Notes: generated by a model from the sequence alone, not told the origin. Counted from the stretch's first letter, positions 25,639 through 34,517 are shown. The stretch is DNA of 64,000 nucleotides from Mycobacterium kansasii ATCC 12478 (GCF_000157895.3 NC_022663.1:620001-684000); one strand, 5' to 3'. Numbers and translations are program-made.

Positions 25639-27066
25639 GTGGCTGAAGCTGAAGTGCCCGGCTCCTTCTCGGGCCGTGCCGGCCCGCATCGTCACCGAGC
25701 TGAAGCTGAAGTGCCCGGCTCCTTCTCGGGCCGTGCCGGCCCGCATCGTCACCGAGCCGAAGCTGAAGTGCCCGGCTCGGGCCGTGCCGGCCCGCATCGT
25801 CACCGAGCCGAAGCTGAAGTGCCCGGCTCGGGCCGTGCCGGCCCGCATCGTCACCGAGCCGAAGCCGGCACCTCGGATCCGTTGGACAGCATGCTGCTGG
25901 ACGGCCGATACCTGGTCCAGGCCAAGATCGCCAGCGGCGGGACCTCGACGGTCTACCGCGGTCTTGACGTCCGGCTGGACCGCCCCGTCGCCCTGAAGGT
26001 GATGGACTCCCGCTATGCGGGCGACGAACAGTTTCTCACCCGCTTCCAACTCGAGGCCCGCACGGTCGCCCGGTTGAAGAACTCCGGACTGGTTGCTGTC
26101 TATGACCAGGGACTGGATGCCCGGCACCCGTTTCTGGTGATGGAACTCGTCGAAGGCGGCACGCTGCGCGAACTGCTGGCCGAACGAGGACCGATGCCCC
26201 CGCATGCCGTGGTGGCCGTGTTGCGCCCGGTGTTGGGCGGGCTGGCAGCCGCGCATCGGGCCGGCCTGGTGCACCGCGACGTCAAGCCCGAAAACGTGTT
26301 GATCTCCGATGACGGCGAGGTCAAGATCGCCGATTTCGGATTGGTCCGGGCCGTCGCGGTCGCTGGAATCACTTCGGCAAGCGTCATTTTGGGCACCGCA
26401 GCGTATTTGTCTCCCGAGCAGGTGCGCGACGGACGGGCCGGGCCCCGCAGCGATGTCTACTCCGCCGGAATTCTCACCTACGAGTTGCTCACCGGACAGA
26501 CGCCGTTCAGCGGCGACTCGGCATTGTCGATCGCCTATCAACGGCTGGACCGCGACGTGCCGCCACCTAGCTCTGTAATCGATGGTGTGCCAAGTCAATT
26601 CGACGAATTTGTGGCCTGCGCGACCGCCCGTGACCCTGCCGAAAGATACGCCGACGCCGTCGAGATGGGCGCCGCTCTCGAGTCGATCACCGAGGAGTTG
26701 GCACTCCCGGACTTTCGGGTGCCTGCGCCGCGCAACTCGGCCCAGCACCGGTCGGCCGTGCTTTATCGCAGCCGGATCGCTCAGCAGCCGCGGCCACCGG
26801 TTCGTCACCCGACTCGCGAACTGACCCGAGAACCGGGGAGCTGGGCCGCGCCGGTATCGGAGGCCCGCCCGGATGCCGAACCGGAAGGATACGAACAGCA
26901 GCCGGTGTCAGGGCAATTCGCCGGCATCTCGATGGACGAATTCGTCTGGGCGCGACAGCATGCCCGCCGAATGGTGCTGATCTGGGTGGCGGTGGTGCTC
27001 GCGATCACCGGGCTGGTCGCGACCGCGGCCTGGACGATCGGCAGCAATCTGAGCGGACTGCTGTAA
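25639..27066 (+). CDS. pknL: Serine/threonine protein kinase PknL
   Basis: PknL, 475 aa. The kinase domain starts near residue 88: glycine loop IASGGTSTVYRG, Lys120 (VALKVMD), HRDVKPEN with catalytic Asp214, DFG at 232 and the SPEQ segment. A linker leads to one membrane helix at about 445-467 and a very short outside tail, so there is no sensor domain. Residues 2-73 are four tandem copies of AEAEVPGS(FS)GRAGPHRHR (19, 19, 17, 17 aa), absent from H37Rv PknL (399 aa), whose VVEAGT start aligns with the end of the repeats. GTG at 25639 opens the first unit; a GTG inside any later unit could serve instead. Confidence 0.9.
   Translation: MAEAEVPGSFSGRAGPHRHRAEAEVPGSFSGRAGPHRHRAEAEVPGSGRAGPHRHRAEAEVPGSGRAGPHRHRAEAGTSDPLDSMLLDGRYLVQAKIASGGTSTVYRGLDVRLDRPVALKVMDSRYAGDEQFLTRFQLEARTVARLKNSGLVAVYDQGLDARHPFLVMELVEGGTLRELLAERGPMPPHAVVAVLRPVLGGLAAAHRAGLVHRDVKPENVLISDDGEVKIADFGLVRAVAVAGITSASVILGTAAYLSPEQVRDGRAGPRSDVYSAGILTYELLTGQTPFSGDSALSIAYQRLDRDVPPPSSVIDGVPSQFDEFVACATARDPAERYADAVEMGAALESITEELALPDFRVPAPRNSAQHRSAVLYRSRIAQQPRPPVRHPTRELTREPGSWAAPVSEARPDAEPEGYEQQPVSGQFAGISMDEFVWARQHARRMVLIWVAVVLAITGLVATAAWTIGSNLSGLL
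25642..25857 (+). repeat. 57/51-bp tandem repeat at the pknL 5' end (VNTR-like)
   Basis: Four head-to-tail units: 57 bp (25642-25698), 57 bp (25699-25755), 51 bp (25756-25806) and 51 bp (25807-25857). The first two are identical; the 51-bp pair lacks six bases (two codons, Phe-Ser) and is identical to each other. All lengths are multiples of three, so the pknL frame stays open. The arrangement resembles mycobacterial MIRU-VNTR loci. Confidence 0.95.
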
Positions 27067-27097
27067 CACACCGCGAGCTGGGCCACCTCCCGTTTGC

Positions 27098-27153
27098 GAG
27101 CAGACGCAAAATCCTCGAAAACCCCTATGTTTTACCGGATTTCGCGTCTGCTC
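27098..27153. terminator. Bidirectional hairpin between pknL and aroG
   Basis: Arms 27098-27114 and 27137-27153 (GAGCAGACGCAAAATCC type) form a 17-bp stem with one G-U pair; an inner AAAAC/GTTTT stem extends it. It lies between the convergent pknL and aroG. The same GCAGACGC arm sequence occurs in the hairpin after asnB, and resembles the repeated TRIT terminator family described in M. tuberculosis. Confidence 0.75.
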
Positions 27154-27159
27154 AGCAAC

Positions 27160-28548
27160 CTAGTCGCGCAGCATCTCGGCCACCAGGAAGGCCAGTTCCA
27201 GCGATTGCTGGGTATTGAGCCGCGGATCACACGCGGTCTCGTACCGACCGGCCAGATCGCTGTCCGAAATGTCTTGTGCGCCACCGAGACACTCGGTGAC
27301 ATCTTCACCGGTGATCTCGACATGGATGCCGCCGGGGTGGGTGCCCAGGGCGCGATGCACCTCGAAAAAGCCCTGTACTTCATCGACGATGCGATCGAAG
27401 TGCCGGGTCTTGTACCCCGTGGAGGACTCATGGGTGTTGCCGTGCATCGGGTCACACTGCCAGATCACCTGGTGACCGGTGGCCTGCACCTTCTCGATGA
27501 TCCGCGGCAGCAGGTCACGGACCTTGTTGTTGCCCAGCCTGCTGACCAGCGTCAGCCGGCCCGGCTTGTTGTGCGGGTCGAGCCGCTCGACGTACTCAAC
27601 TGCCAGCTCGGGTGTCATCGTCGGGCCGATCTTGACCCCGATCGGGTTGGCGATCACCTCGGCGAACGCGATATGCGCGCCGTCGAGTTGCCTGGTCCGC
27701 TCGCCGATCCACACGGTGTGCGCCGACAGGTCATACAGTTGCGGTTCGCCATTCTCCCCTTCGGACAGCCGCAGCATGGCCCGCTCGTAGTCGAGCACCA
27801 ATGCCTCATGGCTGGCATAGATCTCGGCGGTCTGCAGATTGCGGTCGGCCACCCCGCAGGCGCTCATGAACCGCAGGCCCCGATCGATCTCGGTGGCCAG
27901 CGCCTCATAACGCGCGCCGGCCGGCGAGGTCCTGACGAATTCCCGGTTCCAGTCGTGGACCAGGTGCAGCGACGCCAGGCCCGACGACGTCAACGCTCGC
28001 ACCAGGTTCATCGCCGCACTGGCATTGGCGTAGGCCCGCACCAGCCGCGACGCGTCGTGCTCGCGCACCGCCGCGTCCGGGGCGAAGCCGTTGATCATGT
28101 CTCCGCGATAAGACTTCAAACCCAGCGCATCGATATCGGCCGACCGCGGTTTGGCGTACTGACCGGCGATGCGGGCCACCTTCACCACCGGCATGCTGGC
28201 GCCGTAAGTCAGCACCACGGCCATCTGCAGCAGCGCGCGGATGTTGCCGCGGATGTGGGGTTCGGTGTTGTCGACAAACGTCTCCGCGCAGTCACCGCCT
28301 TGTAAGAGGAATGCCTCACCCTTGGCGACCTGTGCCAGATGTTCCTGCAGGCGGACGATCTCGGATGGCACCGTCACCGGCGGAACGCTTTCGAGCACCG
28401 TGCGCATCGCCAACGCCTGGTCCGCGGGCCAACTGGGCTGCTGGGCGGCGGGCTTGGCCAGCGCGGCGTCCAGCCGGGTGCGCAAGTCGGCGGGCAGCGG
28501 CGGCAACGGTGGCAGCTGGTCGATCGGAATGTCGACGGTCCAGTTCAT
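27160..28548 (-). CDS. aroG: 3-deoxy-D-arabino-heptulosonate 7-phosphate synthase AroG (type II)
   Basis: AroG, 462 aa, the exact length of the Rv2178c product. It condenses PEP and erythrose 4-phosphate, the first step of the shikimate pathway. Type II signatures include FLLQGGDCAETF (metal-binding Cys), KVARIAGQYAKPRS, GPTMTPELAVEY, WQCDPMHGNTH and GGIHVEITGEDVTECLGG. In M. tuberculosis it forms a complex with chorismate mutase and is feedback-inhibited by aromatic amino acids. The ATG at 28548 is preceded by weak ribosome-binding sequence; much longer frames upstream are antisense/shadow. Confidence 0.97.
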   Translation of the reverse strand: MNWTVDIPIDQLPPLPPLPADLRTRLDAALAKPAAQQPSWPADQALAMRTVLESVPPVTVPSEIVRLQEHLAQVAKGEAFLLQGGDCAETFVDNTEPHIRGNIRALLQMAVVLTYGASMPVVKVARIAGQYAKPRSADIDALGLKSYRGDMINGFAPDAAVREHDASRLVRAYANASAAMNLVRALTSSGLASLHLVHDWNREFVRTSPAGARYEALATEIDRGLRFMSACGVADRNLQTAEIYASHEALVLDYERAMLRLSEGENGEPQLYDLSAHTVWIGERTRQLDGAHIAFAEVIANPIGVKIGPTMTPELAVEYVERLDPHNKPGRLTLVSRLGNNKVRDLLPRIIEKVQATGHQVIWQCDPMHGNTHESSTGYKTRHFDRIVDEVQGFFEVHRALGTHPGGIHVEITGEDVTECLGGAQDISDSDLAGRYETACDPRLNTQQSLELAFLVAEMLRD

Positions 28549-28600
28549 CGGTACATGGTAACCGGGTTGAGGCTTGCGCTGATCAGGGCGAACGTCGCCG

Positions 28601-29188
28601 TCAATCCCGTCCGCCCGCCGGGTTTGGTCGCCGGTCTGGCCCGCTGGCCGCCCGTACCCGGGAGCGGCTCGGCGTGCCCCCACCGTGTGCCGGACGCGGG
28701 CCGGCATTGCCCGCCGAGGTGATGATCCGGAATCGTCGCAACTGGTCGCGCGCGTCGACCAGCGCGTCGTGAGCATCACGCGACCGCGCCGGCAGGCGCG
28801 GGCATCCGCAGTCCTCCCATAGTTGCCGCAGTTCCCGAGTGAAGCGAGGTATCGCCGTTGGCAGCTCCGGCATCGGACCCCACAACTGACACAGGGCGAC
28901 GTGGTCGTAGGCGCCCACCCAGGCCCACAGCTCGATCGGGTCGTCGCCGTCGACACCGAGGAACTCCTCCAGGTCGCGGCGGATCTGTCGGCGCGAGCGC
29001 CACACCTGCGAACCCGGCGACGGCAGCTTCGGCAGGACATGGGAACGAACCCAGCTGCCGGCACGCTGTGGGTCGAACTCCGTGGAGACGGCGTAGTACT
29101 CGCGGCCGTCCTCGGCGACTATCCCGATGGAGATCAAATCGATGGTGCGGCCGTCTTCGATGAATTCGGTGTCATAGAAGTACCGCAC
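28601..29188 (-). CDS. DEDDh 3'-5' exoribonuclease (Rv2179c-type)
   Basis: A 195-aa nuclease. FYDTEFIEDG gives the first D and E of the DEDDh set, AWVGAYDHVAL the second Asp and HDALVDARDQL the His and last Asp. The Rv2179c crystal structure defined this as a polyadenylate-type 3' exoribonuclease close to RNase T. The C-terminal 40 residues are Arg/Pro/Gly-rich and probably disordered. Located just upstream of aroG on the same strand (52 bp). Confidence 0.9.
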   Translation of the reverse strand: MRYFYDTEFIEDGRTIDLISIGIVAEDGREYYAVSTEFDPQRAGSWVRSHVLPKLPSPGSQVWRSRRQIRRDLEEFLGVDGDDPIELWAWVGAYDHVALCQLWGPMPELPTAIPRFTRELRQLWEDCGCPRLPARSRDAHDALVDARDQLRRFRIITSAGNAGPRPAHGGGTPSRSRVRAASGPDRRPNPAGGRD

Positions 29189-29209
29189 ATCGCAGTTTAT
29201 CCGGGCAGG

Positions 29210-30076
29210 CTATCGCGCGGTCAGCAGGCGTTCGGCAGCCTTCGGCGGCGGCGCCGGATGGATGTCGAGGTCCAACCGTGCGTCCACGGCGTGCTCGTCG
29301 GGCCGTCGCGGGGTTCCGGCGATCGCACATTGCAGCCACAGCTTGGCCCGTACCACGGGGCGGCGCAGGGTACGTTCACGCTGCAGGGCACGGCGCATCT
29401 TGTCCGGCCGGGCGCTGTATCGCCACCGTGCCCACGGGGCATGCGGACGCGACAACCGGATTGCGCCGACGATCAGCAGCACCACGATGAACATGCCGAG
29501 CAGCCCCGTCCACACCTTGCCCTTGAACAGGACCACCACCGCCAACGGCAGCGTCAGCACCACGCCGCCGACCAGCGCGGCATGCAGCATCACGGAATGG
29601 GTATCCGACCACATCGCCAGGACAAACATCAGCGGATGGAATCCCAGGGTCAACAGCCCGGCCACGGCTACGGCGGCGAAGACCGCGTCCACCGAGGTGC
29701 GTCCGTCTTCCTCCCAGTAGACGTCGGACAGATGCAGGATCAACGCGTACTCGTCGAGCACCAGTGCCGCGCCGATTCCGAAAAATGTCGCCGACGCCGC
29801 GAATTCGGGTGCGCGTCCGTCGACGGACAGCGTCACCAGCGCCAGCCCGGAGACCATCACCACCAGCACACCGACGGCCACATGGTGGACGTGTACGGAC
29901 CCGATGTAGATATCGCGGGGCTGCCACCAGCTGGGCGGTGGCGCATCGCCGGGGCGGCGACGGATGATGCGGGCGAAGGTGCGCGTCACAAAGAAGGTCA
30001 GGATGAACGCCACCAGGCAGCACAGCAGGGGCAGTCGGCCACGGTCGATGATGTCATGCTGCAGCCATTGGAGCAC
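29210..30076 (-). CDS. Conserved integral membrane protein (Rv2180c-type)
   Basis: A 288-aa multipass protein with about six to seven hydrophobic segments between residues 15 and 210, including YIGSVHVHHVAVGVLVVM, an HxHH cluster at a membrane boundary that might bind a metal, and DEYALILHLSDVYW. The C-terminal 75 residues are basic and cytoplasmic. No function is known to me. It lies between the exoribonuclease and the divergent mannosyltransferase. Confidence 0.85.
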   Translation of the reverse strand: MLQWLQHDIIDRGRLPLLCCLVAFILTFFVTRTFARIIRRRPGDAPPPSWWQPRDIYIGSVHVHHVAVGVLVVMVSGLALVTLSVDGRAPEFAASATFFGIGAALVLDEYALILHLSDVYWEEDGRTSVDAVFAAVAVAGLLTLGFHPLMFVLAMWSDTHSVMLHAALVGGVVLTLPLAVVVLFKGKVWTGLLGMFIVVLLIVGAIRLSRPHAPWARWRYSARPDKMRRALQRERTLRRPVVRAKLWLQCAIAGTPRRPDEHAVDARLDLDIHPAPPPKAAERLLTAR

Positions 30077-30163
30077 TCCACAAAAACTACGCCTGCCGGC
30101 GCAGGCGAGGCCTAAGCGGCCTGAGCCCCCGCTGTGGCGGCACGCGACCGCGTCGGTAACGAT

Positions 30164-30178
30164 TAGGCTGTCTTTGAC
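30164..30178 (+). promoter_or_regulatory. Candidate -10 for a leaderless mannosyltransferase mRNA
   Basis: TAGGCT (30164-30169, TANNNT type) ends nine bases before the ATG at 30179, and there is no Shine-Dalgarno sequence. That geometry fits leaderless or near-leaderless transcription, common in mycobacteria. Confidence 0.4.
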
Positions 30179-31465
30179 ATGAGTACATGGCGGTCGCCCG
30201 AGCTGGGCAGTCGACTCGGGCGGGTCTCGTTATGGTGCCTGCTTGGGCTGGTGGCCGCCGGGGCGCTGGGCTACGTGGCCTGGCGGTTGTTCGGACACAT
30301 CCCCTACCGCATCGACATCGACATCTATCAGATGGGCGGCCAGGCGTGGTTGGACGGGCGCCCGCTGTACAGCGGCGACGTGAAGTTCCACACACCCATC
30401 GGGCTGGACCTCCCGTTCACCTATCCCCCGCTGGCCGCGGTGGTGTTCAGCCCATTCGCCTGGTTGAAGATGCCGGCCGCCAGTATCGCGATCACGCTGC
30501 TGACGCTGGTGGTGCTGATCGTGTCGACGATGGTCGTGCTGACCGCCCTGAACGTATGGCCCACCTCTGCGCTGCTGCCTGGTCCGGCCTGGGTGCGCCG
30601 GCTGTGGTTGGCGATGATCATCGTGGCTCCGGCGTCGATCTGGCTGGAGCCGCTGAGTTCCAACTTCGCCTTCGGCCAGATCAACGCCGTGCTGATGACC
30701 TTGGTGATCCTCGATTGTTTCCCGCGCCGCACGCCGTGGCCGCGGGGCCTGCTGCTCGGCTTGGGGATAGCGCTGAAGCTGACTCCGGCGGTGTTTCTGC
30801 TTTACTTCCTGCTGCGCCGGGACGGCCGGGCGGCGCTGACAGCCGTGGCGTCCTTCGCGGCTGCGACGGTGGCCGGCTTCGCCCTGGCGTGGCGTGATTC
30901 CCGCGAGTACTGGACCCATACCCTGCACCACACCGATCGGATCGGTTCGGCTTCGTTGAACACCGACCAGAACATTGCGGGTGCGCTGGCTCGGCTGCCG
31001 ATCGGCGAGCACGAAAGCTTCCTGCTATGGGTGGCCCTGTCGCTGGTCGTGCTGGTTGCGACGGTATGGGCGATGCGCAGAGTGCTGCGGGCCGACGAAC
31101 CGGCCCTGGCCGTGATTTGCGTGGCGTTGTTCGGCTTGGTGGTTTCACCGGTTTCGTGGTCCCACCACTGGGTGTGGATGCTGCCGGCGGTTCTGGTGAC
31201 CGGGGTGCTGGCCTGGCGACGGCGGAATACGGCGCTGGCCGTGGTCACCGCCGCCGGGGTGGCGCTGATGAGATGGACGCCGATCGATCTGCTGCCCAAG
31301 CACCGGGAGGCCACCGCGGAGTGGTGGCGTCAGCTCGCCGGGATGTCCTACGTGTGGTGGGCGCTGGCGGTCATCGTCGTTGCCGGCCTCACCGTGACGG
31401 CCCGGCTGACGACGGAGCCCTCGCCCGAGCCGGGGCGGACCCCGGTGTCGACGGCCGCGGCCTGA
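30179..31465 (+). CDS. Alpha-(1->2)-mannosyltransferase of LM/LAM branching (Rv2181-type)
   Basis: A 428-aa GT87-type (DUF2029) integral membrane glycosyltransferase with about ten membrane segments. The first loop has DIDIYQMGGQAWLDGRPLY, the catalytic-type Asp pair, followed by FTYPPLAAV; SSNFAFGQINAVLM and LNTDQNIAGALARL are conserved GT87 blocks. Rv2181 adds the single alpha-1,2-mannose branches of lipomannan and LAM, on the outer face of the membrane. The stop abuts the stop of the convergent acyltransferase gene. Confidence 0.92.
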   Translation: MSTWRSPELGSRLGRVSLWCLLGLVAAGALGYVAWRLFGHIPYRIDIDIYQMGGQAWLDGRPLYSGDVKFHTPIGLDLPFTYPPLAAVVFSPFAWLKMPAASIAITLLTLVVLIVSTMVVLTALNVWPTSALLPGPAWVRRLWLAMIIVAPASIWLEPLSSNFAFGQINAVLMTLVILDCFPRRTPWPRGLLLGLGIALKLTPAVFLLYFLLRRDGRAALTAVASFAAATVAGFALAWRDSREYWTHTLHHTDRIGSASLNTDQNIAGALARLPIGEHESFLLWVALSLVVLVATVWAMRRVLRADEPALAVICVALFGLVVSPVSWSHHWVWMLPAVLVTGVLAWRRRNTALAVVTAAGVALMRWTPIDLLPKHREATAEWWRQLAGMSYVWWALAVIVVAGLTVTARLTTEPSPEPGRTPVSTAAA

Positions 31466-32203
31466 TCAGCCGGCAGCGGTCTCGGGGATCCTGGCGGCGT
31501 CCTTCGGGCCGGGATGAGCCCCCGCCCCGTTGCTGCCGCCTTTGACGCTGGCTGCGTAGATATCGACGTACTCCTGACCGGAAAGCCCCATCAGCTCGTA
31601 CATCACCTCGTCGGTGACGGCCCGTTCGATGAAGTGGTTGCCGGCCAGCCCCTCGAACCGGGTGAAATCCATCGGCTTGCCGAAACGAACGGTCACCCGG
31701 CCGAACCGCAACATCTTCTTGCCCGGCGGGTTGACGACATTGGTGCCGATCATCGCCACCGGAATCACCGGAACCCCGGTGTGCAGCGCCAGCCGCGCCA
31801 GGCCGGTCTTTCCCTTGTAGAGGCGACCGTCGGGCGACCGGGTGCCTTCGGGGTACATGCCCAGCAGCTTGCCCCGGCGCAGCAAGCCCTCCGCGGTTTC
31901 CAGGGCGGCCTGTGCGGCGTCGGCGTTGGTGCGGTCGATGGGCACCTGTCCGGAGACGCTGTAGAACCAGCGGTTGATCCAGCCCTTGAGCCCGGTGCCG
32001 GTGAAGTATTCGGCCTTTGCCAGAAACGTGATCCGGCGGCGGACTACCAACGGAAGGTAGAAGCTGTCCGCCACGGCAAGGTGGTTACTGGCGAGGATTG
32101 CCGGCCCGGAACTCGGAATGTTTTCTAAGCCTTCGATTTTCGGCCGGCCGAGCAAGATAAACAGCGGGCCCATGAAAACGTACTTGAAAAGGTAGTACCA
32201 CAT
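31466..32203 (-). CDS. 1-acyl-sn-glycerol-3-phosphate acyltransferase-like (Rv2182c-type)
   Basis: A 245-aa PlsC-family acyltransferase. The HX4D motif is SNHLAVADSFYLP, and the substrate-binding block YPEGTRSPDGRLYKGK and the PVIPVAMIGT segment follow in order. It likely acylates lysophosphatidic acid (or a related glycerophospholipid) at the inner membrane. The ATG at 32203 has GAGGGAGGG just upstream and matches the H37Rv start; the frame extends further upstream without support. Confidence 0.92.
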   Translation of the reverse strand: MWYYLFKYVFMGPLFILLGRPKIEGLENIPSSGPAILASNHLAVADSFYLPLVVRRRITFLAKAEYFTGTGLKGWINRWFYSVSGQVPIDRTNADAAQAALETAEGLLRRGKLLGMYPEGTRSPDGRLYKGKTGLARLALHTGVPVIPVAMIGTNVVNPPGKKMLRFGRVTVRFGKPMDFTRFEGLAGNHFIERAVTDEVMYELMGLSGQEYVDIYAASVKGGSNGAGAHPGPKDAARIPETAAG

Positions 32204-32290
32204 GGCCCTCCCTCTCGCCCGCACCGGAACAATGTCTGGGCCAACTGTACCCATCCGCCGAGGCTGCGACCACCTGCGGCGGGCGGCGGC

Positions 32291-32692
32291 TCACTCCTGC
32301 AAACTCACCGGGATGGGCTGGTAGCGCGTTTTCGCACCGGGGTCCGCGGACCCGTTCTCCGGCGGTGTCTCGCTGGTGAGGCCGCCGCCGGGCGGATCCT
32401 CCGGCGGCGGTTTCGCCGATCGATCAATGTCGTCGACTATGGCGCGGATCACGTTGAGCAAAGCGACGCTGTGGTTGGCGATCACCGTCAGCAACGGGTG
32501 CTGCTCGCCACCGACCACCGCCGCCAGCGCACATACCGGACACCACACCTGTTGGCACTTGGCGGCCGCTTTGCCACCGGTCGACCCGGATGCCATCGCG
32601 GCCGCGGCGCGCATCGCGGGGTCGATCGCATCCAGGATTGCCTGCGCAAGCTTGCGCAGTTCGGGACCAACCTCGGCATGAACCCCGGTCAC
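32291..32692 (-). CDS. Conserved small protein with CxxxxxCPVC motif (Rv2183c-type)
   Basis: A 133-aa actinobacterial protein of unknown function. It has a helical N-terminal part (VGPELRKLAQAILDAIDPAM), a CQQVWCPVC motif that could bind zinc, a second helical region (HPLLTVIANHSVALL) and a Pro/Gly-rich disordered tail. The GTG at 32692 overlaps the stop of the upstream ATPase gene (GTGA) and has GGAGG ten bases before it; a GTG at 32701 is the alternative. Coupling to the ArsA-like ATPase suggests joint function. Confidence 0.85.
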   Translation of the reverse strand: MTGVHAEVGPELRKLAQAILDAIDPAMRAAAAMASGSTGGKAAAKCQQVWCPVCALAAVVGGEQHPLLTVIANHSVALLNVIRAIVDDIDRSAKPPPEDPPGGGLTSETPPENGSADPGAKTRYQPIPVSLQE

Positions 32693-33966
32693 GTCGGCCA
32701 CACCTCCGGATTGGGTCGAAATCGAACGGTCAGCTCGCTGCCCCGCAGTTGCGCGTCCAGCACCGTGCATCTGCGCAGTACGGACGCCAATCGAACTCTG
32801 CGCCGCACCCCGCCGGCACGGATGATCAGGTCGTCGTCTGCGCGGCCCAACGATAGCGAACCTGGATCGAGCTGGGGCAACGCTAGCCGCAGACGATATA
32901 CCGACTCAAGCCCCGACCCGGATTCCAGGTCCACAATAGGGCGCAGCGGGCCCGGCGGCGCCGAGCCTCGGCGTCGGCGGGCACTGTCGAGCAGACCGCC
33001 CAGCGCCTTCGGGCCGATCGGCTCGCCGGACAGGTGCGGAACCAGCACCAGCGCCAGGTCACCGATGGTGGCGTCGAGTTCTTGTAGGACGGCGCGTTGC
33101 TCGGAGATGCGTTCGGCATACCAGTAGAAGGCGGGGTGGTCGGGAAGACTGCGGTACTCGTAGGTCTCGTCCCGGACTAGGACCTGATTGATCAGCAGCT
33201 CTTCGACGCGTATCCCCATCAGCGCCAATGAACCCAGTGTGCGGGCTGCCTCGGCGGCTACCACCCGCTCCGGGGTCAGCACCAGATGGGCGCCGACCAG
33301 GTCACCGTCGGTCAACAAGGCGCTGAGCCGGTCCACGCTGGCGCTGGTGCGCTCCAGCAACTCCACCAGCGCGGCGGATCGGTTGTCGTCGATGGCGAGC
33401 CTGCGATGCCGCGGCCACGCACGCTCCACGTACAGCCCGAAGGTCGCCGGCAGCGTCAACATTCGCAGCGCATCCGCGGTCGAGGCGCAGTCGACGACGA
33501 CGCGATCCCAACGTCCGCTGGTGGCAAGCTCGCCGACGGCGTGCAGCCCGAGCACCTCCTGAATCCCGGGCAACGCCGAGAGTTCCTCTGGCGCAACGCT
33601 ACTCAGCTCGGAACCGGGGAATCGCCGGTCCAGGGCGTCGACGACGTCTCGCCATCGATCCTCGAGCAGCGCCAAGGTGTCCAGCGCCAAGGCGTCGAGG
33701 AAACCGCCGTCGGACCCGGATCGCCCGGTTTCGAGATCGGCGAGAACGCGGACCGGCTCACCCCGGCCGGTCGGCGGCACCGAGATGCCAAGCACATCAC
33801 CCAGCGAGTGCGCCTGGTCGGTGGATACCAGCAGCACTCGCTGTCCAGCACCGGAATCGCAAACCGCGGTGGCGGCCGCTAGTGTGGATTTTCCTACCCC
33901 GCCTTTACCGACGAAGAGACTGATCCGGGCCGGGGCTGACGCCCGGAATTCACTGGACTCACTCAG
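32689..33966 (-). CDS. ArsA/MinD-like ATPase (Rv2184c-type), probable CTG start
   Basis: A 425-aa P-loop ATPase: deviant Walker A FVGKGGVGKST at about 18-28, then LLVSTDQAHSLGDVL, the ArsA/GET3 switch-I signature, and RWDRVVVDCAST. Substrate is unknown; these proteins act in protein or ion targeting. The first ATG/GTG/TTG in frame is GTG at 33837, which would remove the Walker A. The frame is open upstream to a TGA near 34000, and CTG at 33966 gives LSESSEFRASAPARISLF before the P-loop, overlapping the SRPBCC gene by 8 bp. I infer CTG initiation; ATC at the ISLF position is less likely. Confidence 0.85.
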   Translation of the reverse strand: MSESSEFRASAPARISLFVGKGGVGKSTLAAATAVCDSGAGQRVLLVSTDQAHSLGDVLGISVPPTGRGEPVRVLADLETGRSGSDGGFLDALALDTLALLEDRWRDVVDALDRRFPGSELSSVAPEELSALPGIQEVLGLHAVGELATSGRWDRVVVDCASTADALRMLTLPATFGLYVERAWPRHRRLAIDDNRSAALVELLERTSASVDRLSALLTDGDLVGAHLVLTPERVVAAEAARTLGSLALMGIRVEELLINQVLVRDETYEYRSLPDHPAFYWYAERISEQRAVLQELDATIGDLALVLVPHLSGEPIGPKALGGLLDSARRRRGSAPPGPLRPIVDLESGSGLESVYRLRLALPQLDPGSLSLGRADDDLIIRAGGVRRRVRLASVLRRCTVLDAQLRGSELTVRFRPNPEVWPT

Positions 33967-34396
33967 CCTCGACTCGTTTCTTCAGATCCTTCAACGCGCC
34001 GTCGATCAACCTGCGTTCGGCTTTGCGCTTGAGCATCCCGATCATCGGGACGGCGAGGTCGACGGCGAGCTCATAGGTCACGTCAGTTCCAGAACCGTTG
34101 GGCTCCAAGATATATGAACCTTCGAGAGACTTCAGCAAGGAGCTGGATTCCAGAGTCCAGCTCAGCGACTGGCGGTCCGCCGGCCACTGGTAGGCCATGA
34201 TCAAGGTGTCCCGGAAGATGGTTGCGTCCATCAACATCCGGGCCCGTTGCGGGTATCCCTCGTCGTCAGCCTCCAAGACCTCTACTTCCTTGTACTCCGA
34301 AATCCATTCCGGGTAAGCCTCGATGTCGGCGATCGCCTTCATCACCTCGCCTGGAGCCGCGTCGATGTAGATCGTCTGCCTCGTCTTGTCCGCCAC
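33959..34396 (-). CDS. SRPBCC (START/cyclase-like) protein (Rv2185c-type)
   Basis: A 145-aa protein with one START/polyketide-cyclase fold domain: TRQTIYIDAAPGEVMKAIADIEAYPEW, the typical first strand and helix, and RKAERRLIDGALKDLKKRVE, the long C-terminal helix. It should bind a lipid or other hydrophobic ligand; the ligand is unknown. GTG at 34396 follows AAAGGG and matches the H37Rv start. Neighbouring Rv2186c-type gene encodes a second SRPBCC protein. Confidence 0.9.
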   Translation of the reverse strand: MADKTRQTIYIDAAPGEVMKAIADIEAYPEWISEYKEVEVLEADDEGYPQRARMLMDATIFRDTLIMAYQWPADRQSLSWTLESSSLLKSLEGSYILEPNGSGTDVTYELAVDLAVPMIGMLKRKAERRLIDGALKDLKKRVEAE

Positions 34397-34517
34397 CTGG
34401 CCAATCCCTTTCCCGTTTCCTCGCACTGCGCATCGATTCCTCGGGAATACCCGTCATTCGGCACAAACGCTACTCCCGATGCCCAGCTTGAGCCCCTCTC
34501 GAGCCCACTCGACCCGG

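Noticed and set aside
25354..26808. 484-codon minus-strand frame opposite pknL
   Set aside because: The repeat keeps all frames open because its units are multiples of three; the kinase frame has all catalytic motifs, so this frame is a shadow.
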